Source of the DNA: Bog-756 sp052143895
GTDB taxonomy: Bacteria; Actinomycetota; Acidimicrobiia; Acidimicrobiales; RAAP-2
Reading direction: 5' to 3'
Assembly (NCBI GenBank): GCA_052143895.1
Contig: JBKQRT010000018.1
Span: 1-9,620 of the forward strand
Length of the DNA stretch: 9,620 bases
The notes beneath the pieces are model-generated. The model had not been told where the DNA came from, ran no database searches, and was given only the letters and a program-made list of their open reading frames with translations. Numbering within the stretch: the first letter of the stretch is position 1; every line of letters begins with the position of its first letter. The position numbers and the translations under genes are program-made. This document shows positions 5,548 to 9,620 of the stretch, in pieces.

Positions 5548-6435
5548 ATGCAACTCGGATTCGTCGGGCTCGGCGCCATGGGCCTGCCCATGACCCGTCA
5601 TCTGCTCGAGGCCGGCCACAAGGTGACGGTGGCGTCGCGCAGCTCCGGTCCGGTGCGGCAGGCCGTGTCGCTCGGTGCCGTCGCCGCCACGTCGCCGGCG
5701 GCGGTGGCCGAGGCCGGCGACGTGGTGATCCTGTGCGTCCCGAGCTCGCCGCAGGTGGCCGACGTGGTGGAGGAGATGCTGCCGGCGCTCGGTCCGGGCA
5801 AGGTGTTGGTGGACTGCTCCACCATCGACCCGGAGCTGGAGCGGGAGCAGCATCGCAAGGTGGCGGCCACCGGTGCCGGGTTCCTCGACGCCCCCCTCTC
5901 GGGGGGGACCGCCGGCGCCGACCGGGGGACGCTCACCCTCATGATCGGGGGCGAGGAGTCCACCCTCGAGCGGGCGCGTCCGGCCCTGGAGCCGTTCGCC
6001 GGCCTCATCGTCCACGTGGGGGGGCCGGGCATGGGACAGGTGGTCAAACTGTGCAACAACCTGATCTACGCCGCCCAGATGCTGGCCACCGCCGAAGCCA
6101 CCGCGCTGGCGGTCTCCTCCGGCGTGGACCTCGAGCGGTTCCACGAGGTGCTGGTGCACTCGACGGGCGACTGCGTCGCCGTCCGCACCCGGCTGCCCGT
6201 CGCCGGCGTGGTGGCGGACAGCCCGGCCTCCAACCAGTGGCGACCGGGCTTCATGACGGACCTCATGGCCAAGGACCTCGACTTGGCCCTAGGCTACGGC
6301 GCCACCGCCGGCGTGCCCCTGACCACCACCGCCGTCGCCCGTCAGGCGCTCACCGCGGCGGTCACGGCCGGCTACGGCCGCGAGGACTTCTCGTCGGTGG
6401 CCAAGGTTGTCTTCGGCCTCTCCGGATTGGCATGA
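5548..6435 (+). CDS. Beta-hydroxyacid dehydrogenase (3-hydroxyisobutyrate dehydrogenase / GarR-LtnD family)
   Basis: This cytosolic 295-residue NAD(P)-dependent enzyme belongs to the beta-hydroxyacid dehydrogenase family, which interconverts hydroxy acids and their oxo or semialdehyde forms. Motifs are GLGAMG (7-12, dinucleotide binding), DAPLSGGTAGA from D114 (substrate carboxylate loop, with S118-G119-G120), GGPGMGQVVKLCNN with catalytic K167 and N171, and KDLDLAL from K242. The SGG loop is like tartronate-semialdehyde reductase (GarR), L-threonate dehydrogenase and HIBADH, and unlike the SRT loop I recall for sulfolactaldehyde reductase YihU. The start has an ideal AGGAGG (5536-5541) with a 6-nt spacer, the best ribosome site in the window. 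The stop overlaps the aldolase start as ATGA. Within the operon it likely oxidises or reduces a sugar-acid intermediate; the exact substrate is unknown. Confidence 0.9.
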   Translation: MQLGFVGLGAMGLPMTRHLLEAGHKVTVASRSSGPVRQAVSLGAVAATSPAAVAEAGDVVILCVPSSPQVADVVEEMLPALGPGKVLVDCSTIDPELEREQHRKVAATGAGFLDAPLSGGTAGADRGTLTLMIGGEESTLERARPALEPFAGLIVHVGGPGMGQVVKLCNNLIYAAQMLATAEATALAVSSGVDLERFHEVLVHSTGDCVAVRTRLPVAGVVADSPASNQWRPGFMTDLMAKDLDLALGYGATAGVPLTTTAVARQALTAAVTAGYGREDFSSVAKVVFGLSGLA

Positions 6436-7208
6436 CGGGCCGGGAGGCGGCGGCCGCCCGGCTCGACGTGCCGGCGCTCGTGCTGGCCGCCGACCACCGG
6501 GCCCGGGGGGTGGTCACCGTCGAGCGGTACGCCGACCTCCTGGACGGCCTGCGCCAGGCCCTGCCCCACTGCGACGGGATCCTGGCCACCGTGCAGCCGC
6601 TCACCGACCTGGCGGACGGGGGCGCGCTGGGTCCCGGGCAGCGGACGTACCTGTCCCTGAACCGCACCGGCCTGGCCGACACGGCGTTCGAGCTCGACGA
6701 CCGGTTGGTGGCGAGCGTCCGGCGGGCGGCGCAGGACGGCTGGTCGGGCATCAAGCTCATGACGAGGATCGCGCCCGACGACGAGCACGGCGCAGCCGCA
6801 CTCGAGCTGCTCGGGCGCGTGCTCGAGGAGGCGAGGGACTGCTGGCTCGAGGCGCTCGTCGAACCCGTGCTCTGGCGGCACGGCCAGATGTCCCGGGCGG
6901 TGGACGACATCGTGCTGGCGGCGGTGATCGCCCACGACCTCGGGGCTCCGCTGCTCAAGGTCCCGGTGCCCGAGGCGCCGGTGGGGGAGGCGCGGGTCGC
7001 GGCGGTGGCCCGGGTGGCGGCGTCCGTCGGCGTGCCCGTCCTCTTCCTCGGTGGCCCCCACGGGCCGGGCCCCGACCGGGTCCTCGACGAGGCCCGCGAC
7101 GTGATGGACGGCGGGGGCGCCGGGCTGGCCATGGGCCGGGCCATCCTCGGCGAGCCGTCACCGGCCACCATGGCCCAGCGGTTGGCCGAGATCGTGCACG
7201 GGCGGTGA
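6432..7208 (+). CDS. LacD/YihT-like class I aldolase
   Basis: The 258-residue protein looks like a (beta/alpha)8 class I aldolase of the DeoC/LacD/FbaB group. Motifs are LAADHRARG near residues 18-26, GIKLMTRI with K108, ALVEPV near 145, and LLKVPVPEA with K176. The latter resembles KVEVPVN of LacD tagatose-bisphosphate aldolase and the corresponding strand of YihT, so K176 is the likely Schiff-base lysine. Such enzymes split phosphorylated keto-sugars into DHAP or a similar triose plus an aldehyde. The ATG overlaps the dehydrogenase stop (ATGA) and its own stop overlaps the kinase start (GTGA), indicating translational coupling. The partner kinase probably supplies the phosphate on its substrate (inference). 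The protein is slightly shorter than LacD. Similar actinobacterial proteins are sometimes annotated as deoxyribose-phosphate aldolase or as a Cgl0158-like barrel protein. Confidence 0.78.
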   Translation: MTGREAAAARLDVPALVLAADHRARGVVTVERYADLLDGLRQALPHCDGILATVQPLTDLADGGALGPGQRTYLSLNRTGLADTAFELDDRLVASVRRAAQDGWSGIKLMTRIAPDDEHGAAALELLGRVLEEARDCWLEALVEPVLWRHGQMSRAVDDIVLAAVIAHDLGAPLLKVPVPEAPVGEARVAAVARVAASVGVPVLFLGGPHGPGPDRVLDEARDVMDGGGAGLAMGRAILGEPSPATMAQRLAEIVHGR

Positions 7209-8662
7209 TCCTCACCGCCGACTTCGGCAGCAGTGTCACCAAGGTGGCGCTCTGGGAGGAGACGGGGCCGGTGGCGGTGGCCGGCGCGCCCGTCCCCACC
7301 GACCACCCCGTGCCCGGATGGGCGGAGCAGGACCCGGCCGCCTGGTGGTCGTCACTGGCGGAGGCCTGCGCGCGGGTCGAGTCGCTCGCCCCCGGGGGGC
7401 TCGGTTCGGTCGACGTGATCGGGTGCACCGGCGCCCGTCAGACCATGGTGCTCGCCGATGCGGACGGTCGGCCGCTCGGGCCCGGGATCCTCTGGTCCGA
7501 TGCCCGGGCCGCCATCGAGGCCGACCGCCTCGCCCGCTCGTCGGGGGCCCCCGGTCGGTCGCCGGCCGGCATCCCGCTCGACGCCGCCTCGGTGGCGGCC
7601 AAGATCGTCTGGCTGGCCGACCACGACGGCGAGCGGCTGCGGTCCAGCGCCTGGATCCTGACGCCGCGGGACCTGGTGGCCTGGTGGCTCACCGGCACCG
7701 TCGCCACCGATCCCACCATGGCGTCGCGCTCGGGCCTCTACGACACGGCGGGGGACCCGGTCGCCGAGCTGGTGGGGGCGGTCGCCGACAAGCTCCCGCC
7801 CGTCGTCCCCTCCGACCGGGTCACGGCCCGACTGGCGGCCGGGCCGGCGGCCACCCTCGGGTTGGCCACCGGCACCCCGGTGGTCATCGGGGCGGGCGAC
7901 CGCCCCTGCGAGGTGCTCGGGTCGGGCGCCGCCACCGGGTGGCCGATGGTCAGCTGGGGCACGACCGCCAACGTGTCCGTCCCGTTGGCACCGGGCCCGG
8001 CACCCCGACCCCCGGCGGGCCTGGTCGTCTCGCACGGTGCCGACCGGGGCTGGCTCCTCGAGGGCGGGCTGTCGGCGGCGGGATCGCTGCTGGATTGGCT
8101 CGGCAGGCTCACCGGTCGGACGGCCGCGGAGCTCGGCACCGAGGCCGCTACCGTCCCGCCTGGCGCCCGGGGGGTGCTAGCCCTCCCGTGGCTGGACGGG
8201 GCACGCGCCCCGTGGTGGCGGCCCGGCGCCGGCGCCGCCTTCGCCGGTCTGGGCGCCGCCCACGGGCCGGCCGACCTGGCCCGTGCCGCGTTCGAGTCCG
8301 TGGCCTGGGACCTGGCCCGCTGCCTCGAGGCGGTGGCCGGCGCCGTCCCGGGGCTACCCCCCGTGTCCGGGATGGCCCTGGCCGGCGGCGGAGCCGGCGT
8401 CGACGCCTGGCTCGACGTGGTGACGGGGGTGACCGCCCTGCCCGGGCGCTCCCGTCGGTCGGGGCAGGCGGCCTCGGCGGGGGCGGCGCTGCTGGCGGGG
8501 GCGGCGGTGGGCATGGACCTCGACCTCGACCGGCTCGACCCGGTCGACCGGCAGGTCGAGCCGGACCCGGCGGCGGTGGCGCGCTACCGAGCCGTGCGGC
8601 CGCGGGCCGACGCCCTCGCCGAGGCCCTCGGCGGTCCGGGAGGGGAGGTGCGATGCGGGTGA
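7205..8662 (+). CDS. FGGY-family carbohydrate kinase
   Basis: This 485-residue kinase of the FGGY family (xylulokinase/gluconokinase/glycerol kinase fold) would phosphorylate a sugar, polyol or sugar acid with ATP. The N-terminal phosphate loop is ADFGSSVTKVAL (5-16). GCTGARQTMVLAD and WSDARA follow, then the GAGDRPCEVLGSG segment with the probable catalytic base D232. SWGTTAN is the nucleotide-binding turn and ALAGGGAG the C-terminal adenosine motif. Length is typical. The GTG start at 7205 overlaps the aldolase stop by 4 bp. The open frame extends upstream, but that part overlaps the aldolase gene and lacks kinase motifs, so it is excluded. The 3' end overlaps the LarA-like gene by 10 bp. 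Substrate specificity is not evident: xylulokinase is the usual automatic label, but the hydroxyacid enzymes on both sides suggest a keto-sugar acid or a short ketose. Confidence 0.87.
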   Translation: MILTADFGSSVTKVALWEETGPVAVAGAPVPTDHPVPGWAEQDPAAWWSSLAEACARVESLAPGGLGSVDVIGCTGARQTMVLADADGRPLGPGILWSDARAAIEADRLARSSGAPGRSPAGIPLDAASVAAKIVWLADHDGERLRSSAWILTPRDLVAWWLTGTVATDPTMASRSGLYDTAGDPVAELVGAVADKLPPVVPSDRVTARLAAGPAATLGLATGTPVVIGAGDRPCEVLGSGAATGWPMVSWGTTANVSVPLAPGPAPRPPAGLVVSHGADRGWLLEGGLSAAGSLLDWLGRLTGRTAAELGTEAATVPPGARGVLALPWLDGARAPWWRPGAGAAFAGLGAAHGPADLARAAFESVAWDLARCLEAVAGAVPGLPPVSGMALAGGGAGVDAWLDVVTGVTALPGRSRRSGQAASAGAALLAGAAVGMDLDLDRLDPVDRQVEPDPAAVARYRAVRPRADALAEALGGPGGEVRCG

Positions 8663-9620
8663 CGCTCGCCTACGGGACGAGCGGTCTCGAGCTCGAGGTG
8701 CCCGACGGCACCACCGTGGTCGAGCCGACCGCCCCGGTGGGGCTGGCCGACGAGGCGGGGGCCGTGCGCGCCGCCCTCCGCGCGCCGAGCCCGGGCCGGC
8801 CCGTGGCCGAGCTGATGGCCGGCGGGGGCACGGTGGCGCTGGTCTTCCCGGACCTCACCCGCCCGATGCCCAACACCACGGTGCTGCCCCCGCTGCTGGC
8901 CGAGCTCGAGTTGGCCGGTGCCGGCCCGGACCGGGTCGAGCTGCTGTGCGCCACGGGCACGCACCGGCGGGCCACCGCCGAGGAGCTGGCCGAACTGGTC
9001 GGCGCCGACGTGGTCGGCCGGTACCGGGTGCACCAGCACGACGCGGACGACGGCGGCCACGTCCGGGTGGGCGAGGTGGACGGCACACCGGTCCTGCTCG
9101 ACCGCCGCTACGTCGAGGCGGACGTCCGAATCACGACCGGGTTCGTGGAGCCGCACTTCTTCGCCGGGTGGAGTGGTGGGCCCAAGGGGACCTGCCCGGG
9201 GCTGGCGGCCACGTCGACGACCCTCGAGGCCCACAGTCGGGCCCGCATCGCCGACCCCCGGTCGACCTGGCTGATCACCGAGGGCAATCCGGTCCACGAC
9301 TTCGTGCGGGCCGCCACCGCGCTCTGTCCCCCCGACCTGTCGGTGGACGTCACGATCGACCGTCAGCGTCGTATCACCGGTGTGTTCTGCGGCACGCTCC
9401 CCGGCAGCCACCTGGCGGCGAGCGCGTCGGCCGCCCGCACGGTCACCCGGTCGGTCGACGGGCGCTTCGACGTCGTGGTCACGACCAACGGCGGCCACCC
9501 GCTCGACCGCAACCTCTACCAGGCGGTCAAGGGCCTGGCGGCAGCCGAACGGGTGGTGGGCGACGGCGGGGTGATCGTCCTCGCCGCCGCCTGCGTCGAC
9601 GGCGTGCCGGCCGGGGGTGC
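8653..9620 (+). CDS. larA: LarA-type nickel-pincer 2-hydroxyacid racemase/epimerase (3' end beyond window)
   Basis: This is the first 322 codons of a LarA (DUF2088) homologue, about three quarters of the usual ~420 residues. LarA enzymes racemise or epimerise the alpha-hydroxyl of hydroxy acids using a nickel-pincer nucleotide attached to lysine. The key residues of Lactobacillus plantarum LarA are all present: D67 and R70 (DLTRP; D72/R75), H104 (ATGTHR; H108), H168 (EPHFFAGWSGGPKG; H174), pincer-lysine K178 (K184), H194 (EAHS; H200), and Q290/K293 (LYQAVK; Q295/K298). Spacings H168-K178-H194 match exactly. The ATG has GGAGG 7 nt upstream inside the kinase gene, with a 10-bp overlap. The superfamily includes lactate, malate and sugar-acid (gluconate-type) C2 epimerases, and this operon favours a sugar acid. 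The LarB, LarC and LarE cofactor-maturation genes are not visible here. Confidence 0.92.
   Translation, partial: MRVTLAYGTSGLELEVPDGTTVVEPTAPVGLADEAGAVRAALRAPSPGRPVAELMAGGGTVALVFPDLTRPMPNTTVLPPLLAELELAGAGPDRVELLCATGTHRRATAEELAELVGADVVGRYRVHQHDADDGGHVRVGEVDGTPVLLDRRYVEADVRITTGFVEPHFFAGWSGGPKGTCPGLAATSTTLEAHSRARIADPRSTWLITEGNPVHDFVRAATALCPPDLSVDVTIDRQRRITGVFCGTLPGSHLAASASAARTVTRSVDGRFDVVVTTNGGHPLDRNLYQAVKGLAAAERVVGDGGVIVLAAACVDGVPAGG

Noticed and set aside
5167..6159. Open frames on the minus strand opposite the dehydrogenase
   Set aside because: Arg-rich, compositionally biased translations with no recognisable motif; the plus-strand dehydrogenase motifs are complete.
6407..7204. N-terminal extension of the FGGY kinase frame
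   Set aside because: This part lies entirely over the aldolase gene, is Arg/Pro/Gly-rich, and the kinase phosphate motif begins right after the GTG at 7205.
4134..7208. Sulfoglycolysis (sulfo-EMP) operon, because the dehydrogenase and aldolase resemble YihU and YihT families
   Set aside because: The dehydrogenase has an SGG loop instead of the SRT loop I recall for sulfolactaldehyde reductase, the kinase is FGGY rather than PfkB, and there is no GH31 sulfoquinovosidase or SQ isomerase. A distant variant cannot be fully excluded.

Overview
The window is very GC-rich (roughly 70% or more outside one central patch), with GTG and ATG starts, dense packing and stop/start overlaps. This suggests a high-GC actinobacterium. 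An Acidimicrobiia-type lineage is a guess, based mainly on the codon use and the style of the small secreted protein, and the sequence alone does not settle it. I see no rRNA, tRNA, CRISPR array, insertion sequence or integrase.

Region A (1-3302) holds a small sugar-related group. It begins with a phytanoyl-CoA-dioxygenase-like Fe(II)/2-oxoglutarate oxygenase, which overlaps by 20 bp a GH13 alpha-glucosidase-type hydrolase with a complete catalytic triad. A ThuA-domain protein on the opposite strand converges on the GH13 gene with a 40 bp tail-to-tail overlap.

Region B (3303-4133) has visibly lower GC. It contains a divergent intergenic stretch, one gene for a small exported four-cysteine protein of unknown function, and a control region with hairpins, a dyad, a -10-like hexamer and a possible 12-codon leader peptide.

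Region C (4134 to the right edge) is a tightly coupled, same-strand operon of five genes. They encode a GH4 NAD+/metal-dependent glycosidase with a CHEV metal motif, a beta-hydroxyacid dehydrogenase, a LacD/YihT-like class I aldolase, an FGGY kinase, and a LarA-type nickel-pincer racemase/epimerase cut by the window edge. Junctions after the dehydrogenase are 4, 4 and 10 bp overlaps, so the last four genes are very probably co-translated.

Together the operon reads as a complete catabolic route for an acidic sugar or its glycoside: liberation (GH4), C2 epimerisation (LarA-like), oxidation/reduction of a hydroxy acid (dehydrogenase), phosphorylation (FGGY kinase) and retro-aldol cleavage (aldolase). 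I do not recognise this five-enzyme combination as a described pathway, and it is the most interesting part of the window. The substrate and the order of steps are inference.
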